Origin: SM1-46 sp002451215
Lineage (GTDB): Bacteria; Pseudomonadota; Gammaproteobacteria; Acidiferrobacterales; Sulfurifustaceae
NCBI GenBank assembly: GCA_002451215.1
Contig: DKBM01000083.1
Location: 1 to 64,000 of the forward strand
DNA: 64,000 nucleotides
Reading direction: 5' to 3'
Shown here: positions 1 to 7,733 of the stretch, one piece after another
Layout of the letters: the number at the start of each line of letters is the position of its first letter
Position numbering within the stretch: position 1 is the first letter of the stretch
The notes under the pieces: generated by a model
What the model was told of the DNA's origin: nothing
Database searches by the model: none
Seen by the model: the letters and a program-made list of their open reading frames with translations, nothing else
Translations under genes and position numbers: made by a program

Positions 1-833
1 AGCGAATCCACAACATTTGGCGCCTTGCCGTAACCGTAGCGCGCGAGCTTGTTGGCATCGAACGGCGTAAAGCCTGAGGCCATGATGATGGCACCAACAT
101 TTTCGGTGCTGCTGCCCCCGGACTCCTTGGTGATATCCACGCTGAACTGGCCGGGTGCGCCGCTGGTCTTTGTAATGGTCGAATTCAGGTGCACCGTGAT
201 GTGCTTGTCACCCTCGACCTGCTTGATGAGCTGATCAACGCCGGTATCCATCGGCTCGGCGTACGGCTCATGGTTCGGCACGCGCTTGGCGAGCTTGGCC
301 GCATGCCCACCGAGCGCGCCGGTCTTCTCCACCAGCACGACGTCGTAACCGGTCTTGGCGGCCTCGGTGGCGGCCGTGAGACCAGAGATGCCGCCGCCCA
401 CCACGAGGATGCGCTTGTTGCCGCCACGATTCGGGTTGACCTCGGGGATTTGCATCTTCTTGGTTTCCGCACAGGCCATGCGCACGTAGTCGTCCGCCAT
501 TTCCTGCACGACCTCCTGCTTGTCGGCATCGGCCGGCTGGCACCAGATCACGCCTTCGCGCAGGTTGGCGCGCGAGATCGCCACGCTATCGAAATTGAAC
601 GTCTCGGCCTTGGCGCGCCGCGAGCAAGCGGCGATCACCACATGGTTCACGCCTTCCTTGTCGATGTCGGCCTGGATCATGGCCACGCCCTGGGCGTTGC
701 ACAGGAATTCGTGCTCGCGCACCAGGTGCGCCTTGCCTTCTTTCTGGGCGACGTTGGCGAGCTGCTTGGTATCGAGGCGCTCGCCGATGCCGCAGCCCTG
801 GCAGATATATGCGCCGATCTTCATCTCTGACAT
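1..833 (-). CDS. qmoB: QmoB-like flavoprotein subunit, 3' end beyond window
   Basis: The first ~277 residues of a QmoB/HdrA-type subunit are visible, reading off the left edge. QmoB is part of the quinone-interacting membrane-bound oxidoreductase that exchanges electrons between the menaquinone/ubiquinone pool and APS reductase; in sulfur oxidisers it is thought to run toward the quinone. The N-terminus has the family's CxxCG element (YICQGCGIG, about residues 9-17), further cysteines (FLCNAQG, AACSRR), then after about residue 110 a dinucleotide-binding VVGGGISG and EKTGALGGHAAKL, typical of an FAD domain. The ATG start lies 5 nt after the qmoA stop, so the two are surely co-transcribed. The ferredoxin-like and C-terminal domains, and qmoC, lie outside the window. 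Confidence 0.88.
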   Translation of the reverse strand, partial: MSEMKIGAYICQGCGIGERLDTKQLANVAQKEGKAHLVREHEFLCNAQGVAMIQADIDKEGVNHVVIAACSRRAKAETFNFDSVAISRANLREGVIWCQPADADKQEVVQEMADDYVRMACAETKKMQIPEVNPNRGGNKRILVVGGGISGLTAATEAAKTGYDVVLVEKTGALGGHAAKLAKRVPNHEPYAEPMDTGVDQLIKQVEGDKHITVHLNSTITKTSGAPGQFSVDITKESGGSSTENVGAIIMASGFTPFDANKLARYGYGKAPNVVDS

Positions 834-838
834 GGGAA

Positions 839-2125
839 TTAAGCCTCCGCCCGCGAAACGCGGTTAACCACCTGGATCGCGCGTAGCGTGGCCGCCGTCG
901 CGCTCTGCACCGCCCGGTTGACGTCGAGCGCGTTGGACGCGCAGCCGGCGCCGAATACGGCTTCGGTGGTGGAATTGACATCAATAAACCCGCTGACATC
1001 CGCAGCCACGCCTTTCATGATCTTGCTGGCATCCACGGACGGCTCCATACCGACCGCCAGCACCACCAAGTCGTGCGGATTGGCGTAGCGGTGATAGCCC
1101 TCGGTGTCGACGCCGTGCAGCACCGGATTGCCGGTTGTCTGGTCCTCGACGATGCTTGCAACCTTGGACTTGATGAACTTGACGCTCTTGTCGGCGCGAA
1201 CCTTCTGGTAGAAGTCCTCGAAACGGTCGATGGCGCGGATGTCGATGTAGTAAATGGAAACGTTGGCATCCTCCGGATATTTCTCGCTCACGTAGGTCGA
1301 CTGCTTAAGCGAGGCCATGCAGCAGATGCGCGAGCAATGCGAAAGGTGGTTCTTGTCGCGCGAGCCGGCGCACTGGATGAAGGCGACGTTCTTTGCCTCC
1401 TTGCCGTCCGAGGGACGCACCAGCTTGCCGCCGGTCGGGCCGAACGGATCCATCATGCGCTCGAACTCGACGCTGGTGATGACGTTGGCGATGCGATCGT
1501 AGCCGTAGGGCTGGATCTTGGCAGCATCGTAGGGCTTCCAGCCGGTCGCCCAGACCACCGTGCCAACCTTGAGATTCAGGGTCTCTTCCTTCTGGTCGAG
1601 CTCGATGGCGTTGTAGTTGCAGGCGCTCTTTGCCTTGTCAGCATCGGGTGTGCCGATGACGGAGGGGTCAAGCACGTAACGTTGGGGATAGGCCATGGCG
1701 TTTGGCAGATACGCCGCCTTGATCTTGCGCATGTTGTAGTTGTGCGCGTCATCGATCTCGGCCGTGACCGCTTCGGCGCAGGCGCCGCAGGCGGTGCAGT
1801 TCTCGTTCACGTAACGCGGCGCGATTTTCACCGTCACCGCGTAATCGCCGGCCTTACCGGACAGGGAAGTGACCTCGGCCATGGTCAGCACACGGATGCG
1901 CTTGCTGGCCTTCAGGCGCTTGAGATTTATCTCCATGCCGCAGGTCGGGTGGCAAAGCTTGGGGAAGTAGCGGTACAGCTGCGACACGCGGCCACCGAGG
2001 GTCGGCTGCTTCTCCACCAGCACCACATCCTTGCCGCATTCCGCCGCCTCAAGGGCCGCGGTCACGCCGCTGATACCCCCGCCCACTACCAATATTGTTT
2101 CGTTTGTTGCGACCACAGCTGTCAT
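839..2125 (-). CDS. qmoA: QmoA, FAD/Fe-S subunit of Qmo complex
   Basis: At 428 residues this is a full-length QmoA, the small HdrA-like flavoprotein of the Qmo complex. The FAD-binding GGGISG is at residues 15-20, followed by VEKQPTLGGR. Cysteines occur at 58 and 62 (KLCHPTCG), 110, 113 and 116 (CTACGAC), and in the HdrA-type cluster QCAGSRDKNHLSHCSRICC (C252, C264, C268, C269). The C-terminal FAD motif is GAGCASNALDV. The ATG at 2125 has a good Shine-Dalgarno (GGAGG, 7 nt upstream). It is the first gene of a minus-strand operon with qmoB. aprBA, which often precede qmoA, are not upstream here; cbbQ diverges instead. Confidence 0.92.
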   Translation of the reverse strand: MTAVVATNETILVVGGGISGVTAALEAAECGKDVVLVEKQPTLGGRVSQLYRYFPKLCHPTCGMEINLKRLKASKRIRVLTMAEVTSLSGKAGDYAVTVKIAPRYVNENCTACGACAEAVTAEIDDAHNYNMRKIKAAYLPNAMAYPQRYVLDPSVIGTPDADKAKSACNYNAIELDQKEETLNLKVGTVVWATGWKPYDAAKIQPYGYDRIANVITSVEFERMMDPFGPTGGKLVRPSDGKEAKNVAFIQCAGSRDKNHLSHCSRICCMASLKQSTYVSEKYPEDANVSIYYIDIRAIDRFEDFYQKVRADKSVKFIKSKVASIVEDQTTGNPVLHGVDTEGYHRYANPHDLVVLAVGMEPSVDASKIMKGVAADVSGFIDVNSTTEAVFGAGCASNALDVNRAVQSATAATLRAIQVVNRVSRAEA

Positions 2126-2541
2126 GGACAGGCCTCCACCACGGAAAGATCAGTAATCATCCGGCACCGCCGCCGATTCCTTACTTATATTGATGCGCGG
2201 CTTGGTGCATCGTCCGGCGCGGGGCGCCAGAATGAAAAAATCCCTAGCATCCGGGTACTTGCCGCATCGCATGCGACTACTTGCGATGTGCCCCGGTACC
2301 CCGCGGGGACGGCAACGATACCCTGCAATCCCGCGAGGTGCCACCGCCCAAACCGCCGCAATAGATCGAAGTTTCGTATGCAGGGATAGAACACTTGAAT
2401 AGAGTATGCCCCGCGCGAGAGCCGGCTATTCTCGGCGCCGTACCGGGGGGCGTCAACCAATGTCACGCCGGCGGTGGTAGTATTCTTTTGTCAGACTGAA
2501 TCGCTCAACGACTGCCCGTAAACCACCGCGCACCCATATCT
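2126..2541. promoter_or_regulatory. divergent qmoA / cbbQ intergenic region
   Basis: This 416-bp spacer separates the divergent qmoA (minus) and cbbQ (plus) starts, so it must hold promoters for both. A TATAAG hexamer readable on the minus strand about 50 nt before qmoA is a possible -10, but no convincing -35 accompanies it. I find no RNA gene and no credible ORF; the open frames here are short and lack ribosome binding sites. A LysR-type (CbbR) site could be present, but its consensus is too loose to call by eye. Confidence 0.35.
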
Positions 2542-3369
2542 ATGTCGGCCGCCGCACACAAAGCCCGTGTCCTGAAAGTCGAGGAATACCTAATCCACGA
2601 GGAGCCCTACTATCAGCCCGTCGGCAAAGAGATTGAGCTGTTCGAGGCAGCTTATCGCAATGGCCTGCCAGTATTGCTGAAAGGGCCGACAGGCTGTGGC
2701 AAGACGCGCTTCATGGAACACATGGCGTGGCGCCTCAAACGCCCGCTGATCACCGTTTCCTGTCACGACGACCTCACCGCCTCGGACCTCGTCGGCCGCT
2801 ATCTGATCATGGGCGGCGAGACGGTCTGGGTCGATGGCCCGATGGCGCGCGCCGTACGCGCCGGCGCGATCCTCTACCTGGATGAAGTGGTCGAGGCGCG
2901 CAAGGACACCACGGTCGTGATTCATCCGCTCGCGGATGACCGGCGAGTGCTGCCGATGGAGAAAACCGGCGAGCTACTCGCGGCACCGCCCGAGTTCTGC
3001 CTCGCTATTTCCTACAACCCGGGGTACCAGAGCGTACTGAAGGACCTGAAGCAGTCGACGCGCCAGCGCTTCGTGGCGCTCGAGTTCAATTACCCGTCGG
3101 CCGCGCTCGAGAAAAAGATCGTCATGCACGAAACCGGTGTCGACGAATCGATGGCCGACATGCTGGTGAAGTTCGCCGGCATGACCCGCAACCTGAAGGG
3201 CAGCGGGCTGGAGGAAGGCGCCAGCACGCGCCTGCTGGTACACGCCGGCAAACTGATCGCCTCCGACATTGACCCGCGCATTGCCTGCCGCGGCGCCATC
3301 GCGGAGGCGCTCACCGATGACCCCGAGATGCTCGCCGCTGTGAACGAGCTCTCCGCCTCGCTGTTCTGA
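2542..3369 (+). CDS. cbbQ: CbbQ/NorQ-type MoxR AAA+ ATPase (RuBisCO activase motor)
   Basis: This 275-residue MoxR-class AAA+ ATPase matches the CbbQ/NorQ family over its length. Walker A is GPTGCGKT (48-55), Walker B ILYLDE (110-115), followed by the family block VVEARKDTTVVIHPL; the arginine-rich STRQRF lies at 172-177. CbbQ hexamers pair with the VWA protein CbbO to remodel inhibited RuBisCO; NorQ does the analogous job for nitric oxide reductase. I prefer CbbQ because of the strong resemblance to CbbQ proteins, the cbbO-type partner at 4230, and the sulfur-oxidiser context, but no RuBisCO gene is in view. No strong ribosome binding site precedes the ATG. Confidence 0.82.
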   Translation: MSAAAHKARVLKVEEYLIHEEPYYQPVGKEIELFEAAYRNGLPVLLKGPTGCGKTRFMEHMAWRLKRPLITVSCHDDLTASDLVGRYLIMGGETVWVDGPMARAVRAGAILYLDEVVEARKDTTVVIHPLADDRRVLPMEKTGELLAAPPEFCLAISYNPGYQSVLKDLKQSTRQRFVALEFNYPSAALEKKIVMHETGVDESMADMLVKFAGMTRNLKGSGLEEGASTRLLVHAGKLIASDIDPRIACRGAIAEALTDDPEMLAAVNELSASLF

Positions 3370-3375
3370 CTAGCC

Positions 3376-4068
3376 CTAGCCGGATTGAGCCACCACCGGC
3401 TCGATCAGGATTTCCACGCGGCGATTGCGCGCGCGTCCTTCCTTGGTTTCGTTGCTCGCACGCGGCACGCCCTCGCCCCGACCCGTCGCGGTAAGGCGCT
3501 GCGGGTGGATATTCCGGCCAAGCAGGTAACGCTCCACGGCCTGTGCCCGGCGCTCCGACAGACCCTGGTTGTACTGCGCTGACCCGACGCTGTCGGTATG
3601 GCCCACGACATCGAGCGTCGTCTTGCCGTAGCGATTAACGATGGTCGAGATCTTGTCCATGGTCGGGTGAAAACCGGCTTTGATCTCGGCGGAGTCAAAA
3701 TCGAACGAAGTGCGCTCGGTCATCACCACGCGCAGCCCATGATCGGGCAGGGTTTCGAGCTCGATGGCGCCAGCAGCGATTTCGCTGGCGAGCTGCTTCT
3801 CGAAGTCCTTTTTCTGGTTATCCATGTAATTACCGACCAGGCCGCCGGCGATCCCGCCGCCGACCGCGCCGATCACGGCGCCCTTGGTGCGCCTGCCCTT
3901 TTTGCTCGCGGCGGCACCGACCGCCGCCCCGGCCGCGGCACCGATCAGTACGCCAGTCTCCGCATCCGTGAGCGGACGGGTACGGCCGTACTCGTCCGTC
4001 GCGCAGCCGGCAAGTGCGAGCGCCGCCCCGACGATGGCAGCTCCGAGTGCACGGATTGTTCGTTTCAT
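3376..4068 (-). CDS. OmpA-family outer-membrane lipoprotein with glycine zipper
   Basis: The 230-residue product is an exported lipoprotein with a peptidoglycan-binding domain. A signal peptide ends in the lipobox LAGC (19-22). Residues 41-82 form a glycine-zipper segment of alternating Gly/Ala. The C-terminal OmpA domain (about 119-224) contains SFDFDSA, GHTDSVGS (156-163), NQGLSERRA (167-175) and the terminal arginines R214/RR217. Such proteins tie the outer membrane to peptidoglycan or have YiaD-like roles. It lies opposite to and between cbbQ and cbbO, converging on cbbQ with only 6 nt between stops, so it is unlikely to belong to that activase pair functionally. Confidence 0.88.
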   Translation of the reverse strand: MKRTIRALGAAIVGAALALAGCATDEYGRTRPLTDAETGVLIGAAAGAAVGAAASKKGRRTKGAVIGAVGGGIAGGLVGNYMDNQKKDFEKQLASEIAAGAIELETLPDHGLRVVMTERTSFDFDSAEIKAGFHPTMDKISTIVNRYGKTTLDVVGHTDSVGSAQYNQGLSERRAQAVERYLLGRNIHPQRLTATGRGEGVPRASNETKEGRARNRRVEILIEPVVAQSG

Positions 4069-4229
4069 GACTTTTCCTCGCTACTGATAGAAACGGGAAG
4101 ATGCTGCCCGCGGTCTGTGCGGGCGGCTCCAGCACCTAGGACCGCTCCGGCAGACGACAGTTTCGCACGACCGGGCGGATCGATGCGGTGATACCCTTAA
4201 TGAGGATCGGTTAGCGCGAAACTGCACGC

Positions 4230-6356
4230 ATGCACCAGACGGCCATGACTGCCCGCGAGATCGAGGCGCGCCTCGAAGCCGCGCTCGAGCTCGTGCAGTA
4301 CTCGCGCTACTCAGCGGCGCCGCTCGCGGCGGCGCTCGCCCCGCTCACGCGCGCCGAGCAGGATTACGTTCTGCGCTGGGCGGAGGTCATCTGCAAGACC
4401 AATACCGACCTCGCCTATCAATTCGTTGCGAACGCGCCGCAGGCGCTCTCGCTCATGCCACCGCCCGCCGTGGACGCCTGGATCATCCGGGCGATGGATG
4501 TCTACGACCGCGAGGGACTATACCCGGGCTGCGCCATCCTGGGCCGCGCCGCGCTGTTCGCGGCGGAAGCGGCCGCCGCCGTAAACGGGGTCGCGCTCGA
4601 GGAGATGAGCCACGTGCTCGAGCTGTTCGTGCAAGGGCTATCGGGCCGCAAGCTGCGCATTGACGTAGCCGATGAACCGTATACCGATACCGTCAGCCTG
4701 TTCCTGCCGGACCGTCTGCATGTTTTCGCGACGCGCGACGACAATCGGCGGCTCTACAAGGCCAAGGTCGCCCTGCTTTGGGCGCAGACCTGGTACGGCA
4801 CTTTCCGGCTGAGCGCCCGTCATGCCGGCGCGCTGCCGGATCTGCTCGAACGCTACCCGCAGCCGGCACGGGCGCTGCGCGTGTTCAATGCGCTTGAGAC
4901 CATGCGTCTCATCGCTTGCCTGGCCCGTGAGCTACCCGGACTGCATCGCGACCTCATGGCACTGGATGAGCTGAGCGGCTGGCGTGAGGAATGCGATGGA
5001 CCCTGGACGCAAGCGCGCCAACGGCTGGCGGCGCCCGGTGCGAGCGTGGAGGACAGCGCTGCCCTGCTGGAGGCGCACTACGCGACCGAACCGCCTGCAC
5101 CCCACTGTTATGAGGGAGTGCTGCATGCCGAGCTTGCCGAACGCGCGCTGCGGGAACGTATTGCCCGCGAGCGCGACCAGTTTCGCGTCGCCCTCGCACG
5201 CCTGGGCATGGAGCGAGCCCCCCGGGGCGGTGCCGCCCGGGCCAGCACCCCGGGGCGGTTCGAACTGCGAGCGCTGCCCGACTCGCAGCACCCCGAGCGC
5301 CACGAGTTTTCCCTGGCACTCGACGGACAGCCGCTCACCCCCGGCGCCGATGTCCGGGCGCTGATGGACTCGATCATCCAGGATCTCGGGAACATCCCCG
5401 AAGACTATCTCGTCGCCGCGGGTGACGGGGGCTACCGCGCCGACGTGGACCGGACTGACGGCGGCACGGAGACCACCCGCGATCAGGGGGTATTTCTCTA
5501 CAACGAGTGGGACCACGCTCGCAGCCACTATCGCAAGGACTGGTGTGTGCTGCGCGAACACAACGTGAGCCCACAGGACGAGCCGTTCGTGGAACGCACG
5601 CTGCGCAAGTACGCCGGCGTACTGCCGGAGCTGCGCCGCACGTTCGAGGCATTGCGTGGCGAAGACCGTCTGCTCAGACGCCAACTGAATGGCGACGACG
5701 TCGACTTCGATGCGCTGGTCGAGGCACAGGTCGACATGCACCGCGGACGCGAGTCCGGCGAACGGCTGTTCATCAAGCGCCGGCGCCTCGAGCGCAATAT
5801 CGCCGTCATGTTCATGGTGGACATGTCGGGCTCTACCAAGGGCTGGATCAACGACGCCGAGCGCGAGGCACTGGTGCTACTGTGCGAAGCGCTGGAGATT
5901 CTCGGCGACCGCTACGCGATCTACGGCTTTTCCGGCATGACGCGCATGCGCTGCGAGCTCTACCGCGTGAAGCGCCTCGACGAGCCCTACAATGACGAGG
6001 TACGCCAGCGCATTGCCGGCATCCTGCCCAAGGACTACACCCGCATGGGCGTCACGATCCGCCACCTCACCTATCTGCTGGGAGAAATTGAGGCGCGCAC
6101 CAAGCTGCTCATCACGCTCTCGGACGGTAAACCGGATGACTACGATGGCTATCGCGGGGACTACGGAATCGAGGACACGCGCCAGGCGCTGATCGAGGCG
6201 CGCAATGCCGGCATCCACCCGTTCTGCATCACCATCGATAACGAAGCGCGCGACTACCTGCCGCACATGTACGGCGCGGTGAACTGGACGCTGGTCGATG
6301 ACGTGCGCCGTCTGCCGCTCAAGGTGTCCGACATCTACCGCCGGCTGACGCTCTAG
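4230..6356 (+). CDS. cbbO: CbbO/NorD-type VWA-domain protein (RuBisCO activase adaptor)
   Basis: The 708-residue protein has the CbbO/NorD layout: a long helical N-terminal region and a C-terminal von Willebrand A domain. The metal-ion-dependent adhesion site is DMSGS at 531-535, with the later TLSDGKPDDYDGYRGDYG block, which is typical of NorD/CbbO. The VWA domain is thought to dock the activase onto RuBisCO, while the N-terminal part binds the CbbQ hexamer. It follows cbbQ on the same strand, but a 693-bp opposite-strand lipoprotein gene intervenes, so a separate promoter is likely in 4069-4229. The ATG at 4230 is taken; an in-frame ATG five codons later is also possible. Confidence 0.82.
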   Translation: MHQTAMTAREIEARLEAALELVQYSRYSAAPLAAALAPLTRAEQDYVLRWAEVICKTNTDLAYQFVANAPQALSLMPPPAVDAWIIRAMDVYDREGLYPGCAILGRAALFAAEAAAAVNGVALEEMSHVLELFVQGLSGRKLRIDVADEPYTDTVSLFLPDRLHVFATRDDNRRLYKAKVALLWAQTWYGTFRLSARHAGALPDLLERYPQPARALRVFNALETMRLIACLARELPGLHRDLMALDELSGWREECDGPWTQARQRLAAPGASVEDSAALLEAHYATEPPAPHCYEGVLHAELAERALRERIARERDQFRVALARLGMERAPRGGAARASTPGRFELRALPDSQHPERHEFSLALDGQPLTPGADVRALMDSIIQDLGNIPEDYLVAAGDGGYRADVDRTDGGTETTRDQGVFLYNEWDHARSHYRKDWCVLREHNVSPQDEPFVERTLRKYAGVLPELRRTFEALRGEDRLLRRQLNGDDVDFDALVEAQVDMHRGRESGERLFIKRRRLERNIAVMFMVDMSGSTKGWINDAEREALVLLCEALEILGDRYAIYGFSGMTRMRCELYRVKRLDEPYNDEVRQRIAGILPKDYTRMGVTIRHLTYLLGEIEARTKLLITLSDGKPDDYDGYRGDYGIEDTRQALIEARNAGIHPFCITIDNEARDYLPHMYGAVNWTLVDDVRRLPLKVSDIYRRLTL

Positions 6357-6371
6357 CCGTCCGCCAGATAT

Positions 6372-6578
6372 TTAGCTGCGATAGTTCGGATCGATCCAGC
6401 AGCGCGGCAAACTCTCCCCAGAGGGAAAGCCCAGCTCGGCCTTCGGAAACTCGGCCGGATCCTGCATTTCCTCACCAGCGTGGAAACGCCCGCTGACCTT
6501 CGCCTGGAACGGGTCAAACAACGCCCCCAGGTCGAGCACTTCTACCGCATCTCCGCTCGGCTTGTGCTTGAGATACAT
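6372..6578 (-). CDS. small hypothetical protein (68 aa)
   Basis: A 68-residue acidic soluble protein without signal peptide or membrane segment. It contains VEVLDLGALFDPF and SGRFHAGEEMQDP, and ends LPRCWIDPNYRS. I believe it represents a small conserved family in sulfur- and ammonia-oxidising proteobacteria, but I cannot name a function. The start is well supported by a GGGAGG Shine-Dalgarno 6-7 nt upstream of the ATG. It converges on cbbO with about 15 bp between stops. No cofactor motif is apparent; the single Cys (in PRCW) near the C-terminus could be functional. Confidence 0.65.
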   Translation of the reverse strand: MYLKHKPSGDAVEVLDLGALFDPFQAKVSGRFHAGEEMQDPAEFPKAELGFPSGESLPRCWIDPNYRS

Positions 6579-6741
6579 GGCCCCTCCCGTTGATGGCGAT
6601 GGTGACCAGAATATCCAATCTGCCCGGCGCTGTTAATGACGCAGGTCTTCGACGCGATCGGCAATTTCTGCCAGAATCGGCCGGCATGCGGCGTGGCACC
6701 AGCGCGCTGCCTCTTTCGTCATCACCGGGACCCCATCGCGC

Positions 6742-7674
6742 ATGTCGGCACTCATCTGCGGCTCATTTGCCTACGACACCATCATGGTGTTTCGTGATCG
6801 CTTCAAGAATCACATCCTTCCGGACAAGGTGCACATCCTGAATGTCTCGTTCCAGGTGCCGGAAATGCGCCGCGAGTTCGGCGGCTGCGCGGGCAACATT
6901 GCCTACAACCTGAAGCTGCTTGGCGGCGACCCCGAGCCGCTCGGCACCGTGGGGCGCGACTTCGGCCCCTATGCGGAGTGGATGGACCGCCAGGGCATCG
7001 AGCGCCGACGCGTCAAGGTCATCGAGGAGACCTACACAGCCCAGGCTTTCATCACCACCGACATGGATGACAACCAGATCACCGCCTTCCATCCGGGCGC
7101 GATGAATCATTCGCATCACGCCACCATGGGCGATACCGGCAAGGTGAAACTCGGCATCGTCGCGCCGGATGGGCGCGACGGCATGATCGCCCACGCCGCG
7201 GAATTCGCCGAGCGAAAGATTCCGTTCATCTTCGATCCAGGCCAGGGTCTGATTTTGTTCAACGGCGAAGAGCTGCTCCGGCTCCTCGATCAGGCAAGCT
7301 GGGTGACAGTGAACGACTACGAGGCGGGCCTCCTCGAAGACCGCACCGGATTGGCGCTCGGCGAACTCGCCGCGCGAGTGGAGGCGCTGATCGTTACACG
7401 CGGTGCCGATGGATCGCGGATCCATACCCAGGGTCGCGTCATTGATATTCCGGCAGCGAAACCGCGTGCCATCAAGGATCCGACTGGTTGTGGCGACGCG
7501 TTCCGCGCCGGCCTGCTGTATGGTCTGGGAAAGGGCCTCGACTGGGATACCACGGGGCGCATTGCCTCGCTCATGGGCACCATCAAGATCGAGCAGCCGG
7601 GAACGCAGAATCATCGCTTCACGCGCGCGGAGTTCGGCGAACGATTCCGCGAGGCCTTTGGCGGCGACCTCTAG
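6742..7674 (+). CDS. PfkB-family carbohydrate/nucleoside kinase
   Basis: This 310-residue cytosolic kinase belongs to the PfkB/ribokinase superfamily. The N-terminal substrate loop contains FGGCAGNIAYNLKLLGG, the equivalent of the GG motif, and the C-terminal anion-hole signature DPTGCGDAFRAG is at 246-257 with catalytic Asp252. TVNDYEAGLL matches the NExE-like region. It resembles adenosine-kinase-like members, but the substrate cannot be fixed from sequence. It is followed after 59 bp by a phosphotransferase/ATPase gene on the same strand, so the two may be co-transcribed. A long antisense frame (6763-7680) is only its shadow. Confidence 0.85.
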   Translation: MSALICGSFAYDTIMVFRDRFKNHILPDKVHILNVSFQVPEMRREFGGCAGNIAYNLKLLGGDPEPLGTVGRDFGPYAEWMDRQGIERRRVKVIEETYTAQAFITTDMDDNQITAFHPGAMNHSHHATMGDTGKVKLGIVAPDGRDGMIAHAAEFAERKIPFIFDPGQGLILFNGEELLRLLDQASWVTVNDYEAGLLEDRTGLALGELAARVEALIVTRGADGSRIHTQGRVIDIPAAKPRAIKDPTGCGDAFRAGLLYGLGKGLDWDTTGRIASLMGTIKIEQPGTQNHRFTRAEFGERFREAFGGDL

Positions 7675-7733
7675 CGCCACGCCGCCTCATCGACCCGTAC
7701 GCCGGGAGACGACCCAAGACACGGGAAACCAGG

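Noticed and set aside
1073..2389. 438-codon plus-strand frame opposite qmoA
   Set aside because: It is the antisense shadow of a clear QmoA; its composition is that of a high-GC complementary frame, with no recognisable motif or ribosome binding site.
2542..6356. NorQ/NorD of nitric oxide reductase
   Set aside because: Possible by fold, but the ATPase looks closer to CbbQ and no norCB genes are in view; kept as an alternative in the entry.
6763..7680. 305-codon minus-strand frame opposite the PfkB kinase
   Set aside because: Exactly mirrors the kinase gene; the kinase has its full motif set and this frame none.
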